The position numbers and the translations under genes are program-made. From Ga0077555 sp963746315 (GTDB lineage: Bacteria; Pseudomonadota; Alphaproteobacteria; Rhizobiales; Hyphomicrobiaceae), in assembly GCA_963746315.1 (NCBI GenBank), contig CAVVAR010000012.1, positions 496,001 through 560,000 on the forward strand: 64,000 nt of DNA, read 5' to 3'. The notes under the pieces are model-generated. The model had not been told where the DNA came from. It was given only the letters and a program-made list of their open reading frames with translations, and searched no databases. Below, in pieces: positions 55,901 through 64,000 of this stretch. Each line of letters begins with the position of its first letter. The stretch's first letter is position 1.

Positions 55901-56569
55901 GCTCTCTGGGCGGTCAAAGGGCTCGCCAATGCCGCGCCGTTGCCGCTGTTCGCCTGGAGCGAGGCGCGGGAGACCGGCGCAGAGCCTCGCGTCGACCTGC
56001 CTGGGATGGCGCTTTCCGAGCATGTCGTGTGCGATTATCAGACGCTGCGCCTGTCACTGAAGGCACACCCGCTTGGCTTTCTCAGGGCCGGCCTTGCGGC
56101 ACGCCGGGTCGCCGCCTGCGCCGACCTGCGCACGTTGCGCGATGGCGCGCGCGTCGCCGTTGCTGGTGTCGTCCTCGTGCGCCAGCGGCCGGGCTCGGCC
56201 AAGGGCGTGGTCTTCATGACGATCGAGGACGAGACCGGCATCGCCAACGTTGTCGTCTGGCCGAAAACGCTTGAGCGCTACCGCCGCGAGATCATGAGTG
56301 CCCGCCTGATGCTGATCCGGGGCCGCATCCAGCGTCACGAGGACATCATTCACGTGGTCTCGGCCGTGGTCGAGGACCGGAGCGATTTGCTCGCCACGCT
56401 GATGGAGGACGCAGACGGCCCCATGCCGGTGCCGATCGCTAACGCCGACGAGGTGCTGCGGCCCGAGCCGGTATCGGCGCGATCTCCTTCGCATCCTCGC
56501 CAAATGGCGAATGCACGTCGCCATCCGCGCGACCAGCGCGTCATTCCCCGCTCGCGGGATTTCCATTGA
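52944..56569 (+). pseudogene. dnaE2: Error-prone DNA polymerase DnaE2, broken by six frame changes
   Basis: The gene is complete from start to a canonical end (HPRDQRVIPRSRDFH), but its protein is split over frames. PHP domain AELQAISNFSFLEGGSHPDE lies in the first frame. Changes occur near 54166 (then YAPYFLTVHDIVAFARSRG), 54582 (VREAGLDP), about 54630 (ALADELIGFP), 54670 (RHLSQHVGGFVLTRGP), 55123 (YPSPAPEHG) and 55503 (ALLNSQPMGFYAPAQI). Polymerase motifs DIDVDFEHERREE, MDDRTFIEWDKDD and YDLVIEVAIVRPGPIQGDM are intact. An in-frame insert of about 60 residues interrupts the PHP part at 53400-53640. Either base-calling errors or a decayed gene. Confidence 0.9.
53520..53615. repeat. Palindrome-rich insert inside dnaE2
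   Basis: This GC-rich stretch holds consecutive small hairpins: GGGG-CTAT-CCCC, a CCCGAT/GGGGGC pair, GGGA-CGAG-TCCC and GGGC-TTGA-GGCCC. It encodes a Gly/Ser/Pro-rich segment with no counterpart in usual DnaE2 proteins and keeps the frame open. Confidence 0.5.
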
Positions 56570-56895
56570 GTGTTTTCAGCCCGGACGCTATCGAAAATTC
56601 GCGCCGCAAGAAAATCCGTAATCAGATCATTCAATGCCTGCTCGCTACGGAAATAATCTAATGATGTCAATTGAGTAGAGTTTTCAATGCAGGAGCATTG
56701 GCTGAATAAAGAGAAGCCGTTCCACATTTCCGGCCGGATATGAGAAGGCCGCCGGACGCAGGCTTTTCGCGCGCTTTTCCGCCTTGGGATTGACCTCGAG
56801 GACGAGGGAGATACTGTAGCTATGCCCGCGCTAGATGGGAAAAACGAAAAAATGAAAATCCGTCGTCAGAAAAAACAAAAGGGAGAAACAACGAT
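56570..56895. other. Low-GC gap upstream of the TAXI gene
   Basis: About 325 bases, clearly richer in A and T than neighbouring DNA. It holds an inverted repeat CAATGC-AGGA-GCATTG (56685-56700) and A-rich runs close to the TAXI start. A small minus-strand frame (start 56727) runs into dnaE2 antisense and is not convincing. The TAXI promoter probably lies here. Confidence 0.5.
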
Positions 56896-58053
56896 ATGCA
56901 GAGGTCATTCTGTGTAATCAGTGCACTTCTTTTATCAGCTGCGCTGCCCATGGCGCCGCTCTCGGCAGCGGACGTCAAGCTGCCCCGCGACCTCAACTGG
57001 ACCGCCTACGAAAGTGGCTCGTCCGGCTATGCCCAGTCCGTCGGGCTCGGCAACATGCTCAAGAAGCATTACGGCACCGATCTCCGGATCATTCCCGGCA
57101 AGAACGATGTCTCGCGCATGACGCCGCTGAAGCTAGGTCAGTCGAAGCTGTGCGCCTGCGGTGTCGCGTCCTATTTTGCACAGGAAGGCGTGCTGATGTT
57201 CGCGGAGCCCAGCTGGGGGCCGCAACGACTGTACAACCTCTTTAACAACAATGGTCGCAACGGCCAAACCGTCGCCGCCTCCGAAGCATCCGGCATCAAG
57301 ACCGCAGCCGACCTGAAGGGCAAGCGCGTGACGTGGGTCAAGGGCGCGCCGGCGCTCAACCGCAACATGGAAGCCTTTCTCGCGTTCGGCGGGCTGACCT
57401 GGGACGATGTCCAGAAGATCGAGGTACCCGGCTGGGGTCAATCCATCGACGCCGTGATCAATGGCCAAGCCGACGCGACATGGGGCTCGACGGTCTCGAG
57501 CAAATTCGCGCAGCTTGTCTCCTCGCCACAAGGCCTCTACTTTCCGCCGCTACCCCATGACGACAAGACATCGTGGGCGCGCGCGCTCGAGATCACACCC
57601 TGGTGGGTGCCGACCAAGGTCGAGGTCGTCACGCCCGGCTATAAGCACAAAGTGCCTTACGAGGGGGCCAACGTGCCCTACCCGATCTTCGTGGCGACAC
57701 AGGATACGTCTGACGATCTTGCTTATGGTCTGACCAAGGCCGTCATGGAGAACTATGCCGACATCAAGGACTCCGGCCCGAGCATGGACGGGTATCAGCT
57801 CTCGTCGCAAAGCCTGAAGTTCAAGTTCCCCTACCACCCTGGCTCCATCCGCTATTACAAGGAAAAGGGTGTCTGGAAGGCCGAGCACGACGCCCACAAC
57901 GCCGAGCTTAAGAAGCGTCAGGATGTGCTCGCTGCAGCCTGGAAGGAGCACACGGCAAAGGGCAACGGCGAGGGCACTGATTTCGCTGCTGCCTGGGGAA
58001 AAGCGCGCGCTGCAGCTTTGAAGAAAGCTGGCATGGCGGTCGTATTCAACTGA
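56896..58053 (+). CDS. TAXI-family TRAP transporter solute-binding protein
   Basis: A 385-residue periplasmic binding protein with signal peptide ISALLLSAALPMAPLSAA. Features of the TAXI group include TAYESGSSGYAQSVGLGNML (residues about 38-58), KTAADLKGKRVTWVKGAPA near 135 and VINGQADATWGSTVSS near 188. Ligands of this group are organic acids such as glutamate or 2-oxoglutarate, but none can be assigned here. The fused DctQM membrane gene is not in the window, so the protein is an orphan. GGGAG precedes the ATG. Confidence 0.9.
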   Translation: MQRSFCVISALLLSAALPMAPLSAADVKLPRDLNWTAYESGSSGYAQSVGLGNMLKKHYGTDLRIIPGKNDVSRMTPLKLGQSKLCACGVASYFAQEGVLMFAEPSWGPQRLYNLFNNNGRNGQTVAASEASGIKTAADLKGKRVTWVKGAPALNRNMEAFLAFGGLTWDDVQKIEVPGWGQSIDAVINGQADATWGSTVSSKFAQLVSSPQGLYFPPLPHDDKTSWARALEITPWWVPTKVEVVTPGYKHKVPYEGANVPYPIFVATQDTSDDLAYGLTKAVMENYADIKDSGPSMDGYQLSSQSLKFKFPYHPGSIRYYKEKGVWKAEHDAHNAELKKRQDVLAAAWKEHTAKGNGEGTDFAAAWGKARAAALKKAGMAVVFN

Positions 58054-58136
58054 CGAGCGCCCGGATGGCCATTTGACCTTGCCGCGCGTCGGTCAATCCC
58101 GGCGCGCGGTCAATGCCGCCTGCTATGCCGCCGCTC

Positions 58137-59333
58137 CTACTCCGCCGCCGTCCGCTTGCCGGCCCCCGTATTGAGATCCTTCAGGCGCGGCATCACCTCT
58201 TTCGCGAACAGCCGGATATTGTCCATCGTGTCCTTGTGGTCGAGGTGTCCGCCCTGGCCGAAGAACAGCAGATGCCCGAAGCCGCCGATGCGATCGTTGA
58301 AGTCCTTGATCTGCTGGTAGACGTCGTCCGGCGTGCCGGCGAACACCGTGTCGGTTTCCATGAACTGCTCGACGCTGGCCGTGCGGTGGTCGACGGCGTT
58401 GCCCTTGCGGTCCTTGACGAACGAGCGTCCAGCCGGCCCCGCCTTCAACATGGCGACGTTGGCGTTGACCGAGTTGTACCCCGGCGGGTTCGTGAATGGC
58501 TCGTAGACCACCGGCGCCGTGCGCACGTAGTCCGCAATGAGGTGGGCGCGCCTGAGACCTTCCTCCCGCGTCGCGCCCACGCCGATACAGGCCGCATAGG
58601 CGAACCGGTCGGGCTCCGCCACGCGGCCGAGCTCGGCGGCACGCTTGCGATAGGCATCGAACATCGGCTTGGCGACGCTTCCCGAGAGGAGTGTCGCGAT
58701 CACATGGCCGCGCTCGGCTGCCGCAATGCCGCTGTCGATCGACAGGCCCGTCATCCACACCGGAGGCGTTGGCTGTTGCAGCGGTCGCGGCCAGATGTTG
58801 ACGGCACGGTAGTGGAAATACTCGCCCTCCCAGGAGAACGGCCCGTCGGTCGTCGACATGGCCTTGAGGATCAGGTCGTGAGCCTCCCAGTAGCGCCGCA
58901 TCAGGCGCGCAGGGTTTGAGTTCGCCGGATGGATTTCGTAGGGCGCGCCCTTGACGAGCCCCATCTCGAGGCGTCCGCCCGAGAGCACGTCGAGCCAGGC
59001 CATCTCTTCGGCGACGCGAACCGGATCGGGCCGGTTGGCAATCGGGTTGCCGAGCGAGAGCAGCCGTGCCGTCTTGGTCTCGCGAGCAATAATGGCGAGC
59101 GCCATCGGCACCGACACCGTCATGCAGGTCGCCGTCGAGTGATGCTCGTTGACCATGATGTCGAGCCCCGCCTCGTCGCAGTACGCGAACTCGTCGAGAT
59201 AGCGGTGCAGCAGCTTGTGTGCGTCGTGTGGATCGACAACCTTGTTCGGATAGACGACGCGGAGCGAGCCCCGCTTCAATCCCTCGTCCCAGGCCGGATG
59301 ATAGGCCATCTCGGAGAAGTACCAGACGCGCAT
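58137..59333 (-). CDS. LLM-class flavin-dependent oxidoreductase
   Basis: A 398-residue luciferase-like monooxygenase fold. MVNEHHSTATCMTVSVPMALA lies near residue 60, ARLLSLGNPIANRPDPVRVAEEMAWLDVLSGGRLEMGLVKG forms the usual conserved core (about 88-130), and TVFAGTPDDVYQQIKDF near 335 is the standard C-terminal motif. It uses FMNH2 or F420; which one cannot be read here. It is followed on the same strand by no close partner, with the hydrolase gene 96 bases upstream. Confidence 0.92.
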   Translation of the reverse strand: MRVWYFSEMAYHPAWDEGLKRGSLRVVYPNKVVDPHDAHKLLHRYLDEFAYCDEAGLDIMVNEHHSTATCMTVSVPMALAIIARETKTARLLSLGNPIANRPDPVRVAEEMAWLDVLSGGRLEMGLVKGAPYEIHPANSNPARLMRRYWEAHDLILKAMSTTDGPFSWEGEYFHYRAVNIWPRPLQQPTPPVWMTGLSIDSGIAAAERGHVIATLLSGSVAKPMFDAYRKRAAELGRVAEPDRFAYAACIGVGATREEGLRRAHLIADYVRTAPVVYEPFTNPPGYNSVNANVAMLKAGPAGRSFVKDRKGNAVDHRTASVEQFMETDTVFAGTPDDVYQQIKDFNDRIGGFGHLLFFGQGGHLDHKDTMDNIRLFAKEVMPRLKDLNTGAGKRTAAE

Positions 59334-59429
59334 GGGGGGCTCCCTTGGAGACGTGAGGTTATCTGTGATGGTGGTGCATGGCGCGAGGCGGCCGGCAGCA
59401 CCACGCCGCGGGCTACATGGTTCTCGACT

Positions 59430-60194
59430 TCAGACCTCGCTGCCAACGGCGTTGGCGAAGGCTTCGGGCTGCTCCCAATGCGGGTAATGCCCGGCCCCGG
59501 GAATCGTGACCGAGCGCGCTTGCGGTAGCGCCTTGCTCCAGCCCTCGCGGTACGACGGGGACAGGATCCGGTCTGCCGCGCCCCATACGAGCAGCGCCGG
59601 CTTGTCGATGCGGTGCAGCCAGGGCTTCAGGCGCGGGTTGTGCATGTAGGGACGCCACCCGAACAGGCAGAGCGCCTCGCGGCCGCTGACGATGCCGCGA
59701 AGCTCGCCGTCCGAAAGTTTCGTCGTGTCCACTTCGCCCTTCGCAGGGTCGGCCCAGGCGTGCGCCAGAAGCTCGGCCTGCGACATGGCGTGCATGTCGG
59801 CGATGTCTCGATCGTCGCGTCCCGACACCTTGATGCCGAGCGGCGACGCGAGCACGACCCGCGAGAAGCGCGCCGACGACCGAACCAGCATCTCGGCCGC
59901 GATCCACCCACCGAACGAGCAGCCGACGAGCGTCGCATCGCTGAGCTTCAGCTTGTCGGCCAAGTCCAGATAGAGGTAGGCGAGGTCGTCGATGCCGCCG
60001 ATCCAGTCGGGCAGCTTCGATCCGCCCCATCCGGGATGGGATGGCGCGATGACACGGTGTTTCCTCGCGAGCAGGTCCAGCCATGGACGCTCCGCACCGA
60101 GGCCTTCGCCGGAGTGCAGAAAGAGAAGGGGCGCCCCGGCTCCTCGCTCGGCGACCTCGAGCTCCACGCCGGCTATGCTCATCATTGCTGCCAT
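59430..60194 (-). CDS. Alpha/beta hydrolase
   Basis: About 254 residues. LLFLHSGEGLGAERPWLDLL gives the oxyanion HS(G) motif, GCSFGGWIAAEML (about residue 97) the serine nucleophile, ADRILSPSYREG the acid region and GAGHYPHWEQPEAF the histidine. ATG 60194 follows GAGGGG; a TTG at 60218 would place the start inside a 14-bp palindrome. The fold fits meta-cleavage-product or ester hydrolases. It is probably cotranscribed with the LLM oxidoreductase. Confidence 0.88.
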   Translation of the reverse strand: MAAMMSIAGVELEVAERGAGAPLLFLHSGEGLGAERPWLDLLARKHRVIAPSHPGWGGSKLPDWIGGIDDLAYLYLDLADKLKLSDATLVGCSFGGWIAAEMLVRSSARFSRVVLASPLGIKVSGRDDRDIADMHAMSQAELLAHAWADPAKGEVDTTKLSDGELRGIVSGREALCLFGWRPYMHNPRLKPWLHRIDKPALLVWGAADRILSPSYREGWSKALPQARSVTIPGAGHYPHWEQPEAFANAVGSEV

Positions 60195-60205
60195 CCAACC
60201 CCTCA

Positions 60206-60219
60206 ATTGTCCGGACAAT
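60206..60219 (-). promoter_or_regulatory. Perfect 14-bp palindrome upstream of the hydrolase gene
   Basis: ATTGTCCGGACAAT is a perfect dyad ending 12 bases before ATG 60194. Its TTGT...ACAA form resembles GntR/FCD-type operators. No regulator gene is adjacent. Confidence 0.4.
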
Positions 60220-60312
60220 CGGATAGGGTGAGGTTAGGCACGCTCGCGGCCGTTCTGCAACAGGGCTGTGCGTATGGCGGCCGCGGGGGACTTGTGAGCC
60301 CGTGCTGTGCGC

Positions 60313-62407
60313 CTATGCTCCTTTTGCCAGCGACGCAGGCTCGTCCTCGCGAGCGGCGCCGTCGCTTCGATGTGTCACGGGCAGCGGCCGCATGGCGGAT
60401 GTGGGAAAAGTCAGCTGCCAGATCAAGCCAGTCGGATGATACTCGAGCTCGGCCTTGCCTTGCACGGCCATCGCCGCTGTGCGCGTGATCACCTGCGTGC
60501 CGAAGCCGCTTGCGGAAGGAGGCGCGACGGTCGGGCCATTCCATTCGCGCCAAGTCAGCTTCCAACTGGCCTCCGCCTCGCCTGTGTCGACCTGCTTCCA
60601 TGCGACCTCGACCTGCCCCACCGGGACGGAAAGCGCCCCATACTTGGCCGAGTTGGTGGCAAGCTCGTGGATCGCGAGACCGATCGCCTCGGCCGCCCCG
60701 GCAGTCAGCATGACATCCGGCCCGGTGACGTGAACCGAGCTGCTGTCCTCTCCGACGAAAACCTCGATCTGCCGCCGAACCAGATCTTCGAGCGGCGCCC
60801 CCCGCCAATCCTGCTTCAACAGCAGGTCATGAGAGGCCGAGAGACCCTGCAAGCGGCTGCGGAATGTCTTGAGGAACATGTCCGTCGAGCCCGTCGTACG
60901 CGCGGTTTGCGTGGCGATTGCCTGGATGATCGCCAGTTGGTTCTTCGAGCGGTGAGCGAGCTCGCGCATGAGGAACAGGCGATGCTCCTCGTTGGCGATG
61001 CGGTCCGTGATGTCGTGCAGGATCGACGACGTCGCGATGATCTTTCCGTCGGGTCGCCGGATCGGCGCCGCATCGACGGACACCGCGATGCGGGTGCCGT
61101 CACGTCTGATACGCGTCGTCTCCGAGCGCACATTCTCTCCGGCGATGACGGTTGCCAGCTGCTTTCGGAATGTGTCGACCTCGTCCGGAGGAACCAGCAC
61201 CTCTTTGGATTTGCCGATGATCTCCTCGGCCGTGTAGCCGAACAATTGCTCTGCTGCCGGATTCCAGGTCCGGATGGTGCCGTCCGGGTTGATGCTCATG
61301 ATGGCGTCGCCCGACGACGCGACCAGCGCCGACAGGTGTGCGCTTTCCGCGGCTGCGGTCTCGAACGCGCTTTGCACCTCCTCGAGCTCCGCGAGCGGAT
61401 AGCGCGTCTTCGCGAAAGCCTGACCCTTGGCGAACGCGGTGGCCATCTGCCCGAGATTGCGAATTGGCTCGGAGATGCGCGTCGCATAGGCAAATGCGGT
61501 CGCCAGCGAGAGCAGTAACGCGCCTGCGCCGCCGAGCAGCACCAGGGCCGCGTTGCGCTTCATCGGTGCCTCGACGACATTCTTCGGTACCGCGACCACT
61601 GTCGTCCAGCCGGTCAGCGACGACCGCCGGAACGAGTTGAGCATCGGAACGCCTTCCCAGGTGACATTCTCGAATGTGCCGCGGTCCGAGGCCGCGTTGG
61701 CCGCCGCCTTCAGCTCCGGCCGCGCCATCTGCCCGACACGTCCTTCCGCGTCGAGGCTCCGTGCAACGAAGCGCCCGTTGCTATCGACGATCGCGGCCAC
61801 CCACCCGTCGTCGAGACCGGCTTCTGGCAGCACACGCCCGAGCAGCCGCACGCGAAGGACACCGGCGACCCCAGCCACGACTTTACCGGTTTCGACGATC
61901 GGGGCGGCTATGACGAAAGTTGTCTCGTCGAGACCCTGGCCACGCAGGACCGAGATTGCCGGCCGTCCCGAAAAGACGCGCGCAACGACAGCCGCGTCTG
62001 CTCTCGGGGCTTCTGCCGAAACAGCCTGGCCGTTGGTCGTGATCAGCGCATTCCCCCGGTTGTCGAACGCCCAAACACGCACGAGCTCGGGTCTGGCGAG
62101 CAGGCCACGCGCATGCAGAGCGAACCTGTCCGCGTCGCCCGGAGCCGAGATGCCGCTGGCGCCGAGACCTGTGAGCAGCCCGATCACATGCGCAATCTCG
62201 CGATCTGCCTGGACACTGATTGTGTCGGCGATATCCTCGCGCTGTAGCTCGATCAGCGCCATTCGCGCGTCGGCCAGATTGAAAGCCATCCAGGCAAACG
62301 TGCAGAGCAGCGGCGCGAAGAATCAGGAGAACAAGCGTGACGATGCGAAAGCGGATTGTCCGCCGGCCGCGCTTCGCGCCCCACAGTTTACTCAGGCTCG
62401 ACGGCAT
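60313..62407 (-). CDS. HWE-family sensor histidine kinase, one frameshift near the 5' end
   Basis: The main frame (60313-62289) and a short upstream frame from ATG 62407 (WGAKRGRRTIRFRIVTLVLLI) join near 62318 if one base is dropped, giving a first transmembrane helix that continues as APLLCTFAWMAFNL. The order is then helix 1, an extracytoplasmic Cache-like sensor (about 45-265), helix 2 (MKRNAALVLLGGAGALLLSLA), HAMP-like linker, PAS domain (SALVASSGDAIMSINPDG), and an HWE kinase core with phospho-acceptor ELAHRSKNQLAIIQAIATQT, N-box HELATNSAKYGALS and WREWNGPTV. No response regulator is adjacent. Length would be about 697 residues. Confidence 0.87.
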
Positions 62408-62536
62408 CGATGCGCTCCGCTGGAGAGCGTTGAGGATAGTTCATTTTGTTGATCGGCAACAGATTTGAGCAGCCTCCGGCGCACCCGGAGAACTTCGAGG
62501 TCGCCTCCAGAACTGGGCACAAGACGGCTGCCGCGC

Positions 62537-63499
62537 CTATGTTCGCATTTGGAGTTGACGTCCGGCTGCCGCGGCAGCTTCCTCGGCGCGGCGCCGGATC
62601 TCGGCCCGGTACGGGCTGGCCGGATACGTCCCGAGAATCCGCAACTCCGTCGAGAAGAACGATAGCTCTTCCAGCGCGAGCCGCACCAGCCGGTCCGCCG
62701 GATGGCCCTCGATGTCCGCATAGAACATGGTTGCCACGAACTCGCCGTTGACCTGGTAGCTCTCGAGCTTGGTCATGTTGATGCCGTTCGTCGCAAAGCC
62801 CCCCATCGCCTTGTAGAGGGCGGCCGGCACGTTCCGCACATTGAAGATGAACGTCGTGATCACCGGTCCGTTGCCGGGCTCCGCGTCGTCTGGCTCCCGC
62901 GAAAGGATCACGAAGCGCGTCGTGTTGTGCTTCTCGTCGTCGACGTCGCTGGCAAGCACTTCGAGCCCGTAGATCTCGGCGGCGAGCTTCGGCGCGAGCG
63001 CCGCCTTCGTCTTGTCGCCCCACTCGGCAACCTGTCGCGCCGCCCCGGCCGTGTCGCCCGCCACATGCGGCTTCAGTCCGTACTGCCGGATGATCTTGCG
63101 TGACTGCCCGAGCGCGTGCACGTGGCTGTAGAGGTCCGTGATGTCCTCGATGCGCGCGCCCTTCACGGCCATTAGCTGGTGGCGGATCAGCAGGAAATGC
63201 TCGCCGACGATATAGAGCCCCGAGTTCGGCAGCAGGTGATGGATGTCGGCCACCCGCCCTGCCAGGGAGTTCTCGATCGGGATCATCGCGTACTGTGCGT
63301 CGCCCGACTGCACGGCGCCGATCGCATCCTCGAACGTGGGACACGGCATCGGCTCCAGCTCGGGATGGGCCTGGGCACATGCGGTGTGCGAGTTGGCCCC
63401 CGGCTCTCCTTGATAGGAGATCCGAGGCTTTGGTGAAGTCGCGGCGCTGGATGCACTGACCGACGCGGCTTGGCCCGCGCTGGGCTTTTTGTTGGGCAT
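62537..63499 (-). CDS. pheA: Prephenate dehydratase
   Basis: A 320-residue enzyme that makes phenylpyruvate from prephenate in phenylalanine synthesis. ISYQGEPGANSHTAC begins near residue 27, the catalytic TRF motif is in KHNTTRFVIL near 195, and a C-terminal ACT domain follows (VPAALYKAMGGFATNGINMTKLES) for feedback by phenylalanine. About 25 low-complexity residues precede the core. No chorismate mutase domain is fused. It lies 36 bases downstream of kdsB, a usual alphaproteobacterial order. Confidence 0.95.
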   Translation of the reverse strand: MPNKKPSAGQAASVSASSAATSPKPRISYQGEPGANSHTACAQAHPELEPMPCPTFEDAIGAVQSGDAQYAMIPIENSLAGRVADIHHLLPNSGLYIVGEHFLLIRHQLMAVKGARIEDITDLYSHVHALGQSRKIIRQYGLKPHVAGDTAGAARQVAEWGDKTKAALAPKLAAEIYGLEVLASDVDDEKHNTTRFVILSREPDDAEPGNGPVITTFIFNVRNVPAALYKAMGGFATNGINMTKLESYQVNGEFVATMFYADIEGHPADRLVRLALEELSFFSTELRILGTYPASPYRAEIRRRAEEAAAAAGRQLQMRT

Positions 63500-63535
63500 G
63501 CTGAACAGTCCTTGAGGACGGGCTCGGGCGGGGAC

Positions 63536-64000
63536 CTAATCCTTCGCCAGCTCCCGGCGGGCTCGCTCGAGGTCGGCTGGCGTGTCGACCCCGAGAGGTA
63601 CAGTATCGACCAGCGCCACGTCGATGCGCATGTTGTCCTCGAGGGCACGCAACTGCTCGAGCCGCTCCCTGGTCTCGAGCGGCGAGGGCTTGAGCGAGAC
63701 GAATCTCTCGAGCGCGTTCCGCCGATAGGCATAGATGCCGATATGATGGTAAAGGGGCCCTTCGCCCGATGGCGCGGTGGCACGCGTGAAGTAGAGGGCG
63801 CGCAAGGTCCGGCCATCCTTGGCAGCCGGCGTGCCGACCACCTTCACCACGTTCGGATTGAGGCGTTCCTCTGGGTCGACGATCTCGGCCGCGAGCGTCG
63901 CAATGTGCACCTCGCGGCGCTCGAGCGGCTCTAGGCAGGCCCTGACGAGCCGCGGCTCGAGCGTCGGAAGGTCGCCCTGGAGGTTCACGACGAGGTCCCT
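63536..64000 (-). CDS. kdsB: CMP-KDO synthetase, C-terminal part (runs off the window)
   Basis: About 154 residues before the stop at 63536; the 5' part lies beyond base 64000. The visible frame reads VVNLQGDLPTLEP, YFTRATAPSG, YHHIGIYAYRRNALERF and LEQLRALEDNMRIDV, all signatures of 3-deoxy-manno-octulosonate cytidylyltransferase, which activates KDO for lipopolysaccharide. A GTG at 63988 is internal, not the true start. Confidence 0.93.
   Translation of the reverse strand, partial: RDLVVNLQGDLPTLEPRLVRACLEPLERREVHIATLAAEIVDPEERLNPNVVKVVGTPAAKDGRTLRALYFTRATAPSGEGPLYHHIGIYAYRRNALERFVSLKPSPLETRERLEQLRALEDNMRIDVALVDTVPLGVDTPADLERARRELAKD

Noticed and set aside
56350..56727. Minus-strand frame reaching from the low-GC gap into dnaE2
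   Set aside because: Only about 55 residues lie outside dnaE2 antisense and no family or start site supports them. A decayed fragment cannot be excluded.

Overview
The window is about 64 kb of GC-rich chromosomal DNA. It most likely comes from an alphaproteobacterium of the Hyphomicrobiales (Rhizobiales) type. Three points support this: a SAM-II riboswitch in front of metX-metW, LexA boxes of the alphaproteobacterial form (GTTC/GAAC half sites spaced by 7 bp) in front of an imuA-imuB-dnaE2 cassette, and rhizobial gene neighbourhoods (miaB-phoH-ybeY-corC, nucleotidase/argB, gshA/rsmE, maf-yacG, gloB/methyltransferase, pheA/kdsB). The genus cannot be read from the sequence. I saw no rRNA, tRNA, transposase, integrase, prophage or CRISPR array. 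This looks like core and semi-core chromosome, not an island.

Layout. 0-5 kb: end of miaB, phoH-like, ybeY, corC, an extensin-like periplasmic protein and a TadG-like von Willebrand protein. 5-11 kb: mostly minus-strand metabolic genes (pyrimidine 5'-nucleotidase, CBS protein, argB, gshA, rsmE, host-attachment protein) with one plus-strand GST-like gene. 11-20 kb: ubiA, a YbgC-type thioesterase carrying a tandem palindromic insert, GMC oxidoreductase, LprI-like protein, methylmalonyl-CoA epimerase, a YkgJ cysteine-cluster protein, a two-subunit ThDP decarboxylase of sulfopyruvate type, a CxxCH periplasmic protein and a YceI-OmpA fusion. 20-33 kb: recJ, a P2-type ATPase, cupin/yacG/maf, nitroreductase, two exported beta-rich proteins (one with a vWA domain) and a large DMFase-like protein. 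33-43 kb: apt, mtnA, pncA, lipB, GNAT, gloB, methyltransferase, PRC-barrel protein, matrixin protease, metW and metX with its riboswitch. 43-50 kb: DUF1194 vWA protein, SDR, alpha/beta hydrolase, D-aminoacylase-like amidohydrolase, NIPSNAP protein and L,D-transpeptidase. 50-57 kb: SOS mutagenesis cassette. 57-64 kb: orphan TAXI binding protein, LLM oxidoreductase, hydrolase, HWE histidine kinase, pheA and the end of kdsB.

How genes work together. metX makes O-acetyl-homoserine and metW is its usual partner; both lie under one SAM-sensing leader. apt and mtnA both handle products of methylthioadenosine breakdown. imuA, imuB and dnaE2 form one LexA-controlled translesion synthesis unit. yacG, maf and the cupin gene form a compact minus-strand run. 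gshA (glutathione) and gloB (glutathione-dependent glyoxalase II) are linked in function only.

Two properties stand out. First, six genes are broken by about twelve single-base frame changes, six of them in dnaE2, although the protein sequence on both sides of each break is well conserved. This is more likely base-calling or assembly error than true decay. Second, a small palindromic repeat family is visible. It occurs as two perfect 33-bp copies inside the ybgC reading frame and as related, covarying hairpins between the two ThDP-decarboxylase genes. dnaE2 also carries an in-frame palindrome-rich insert.
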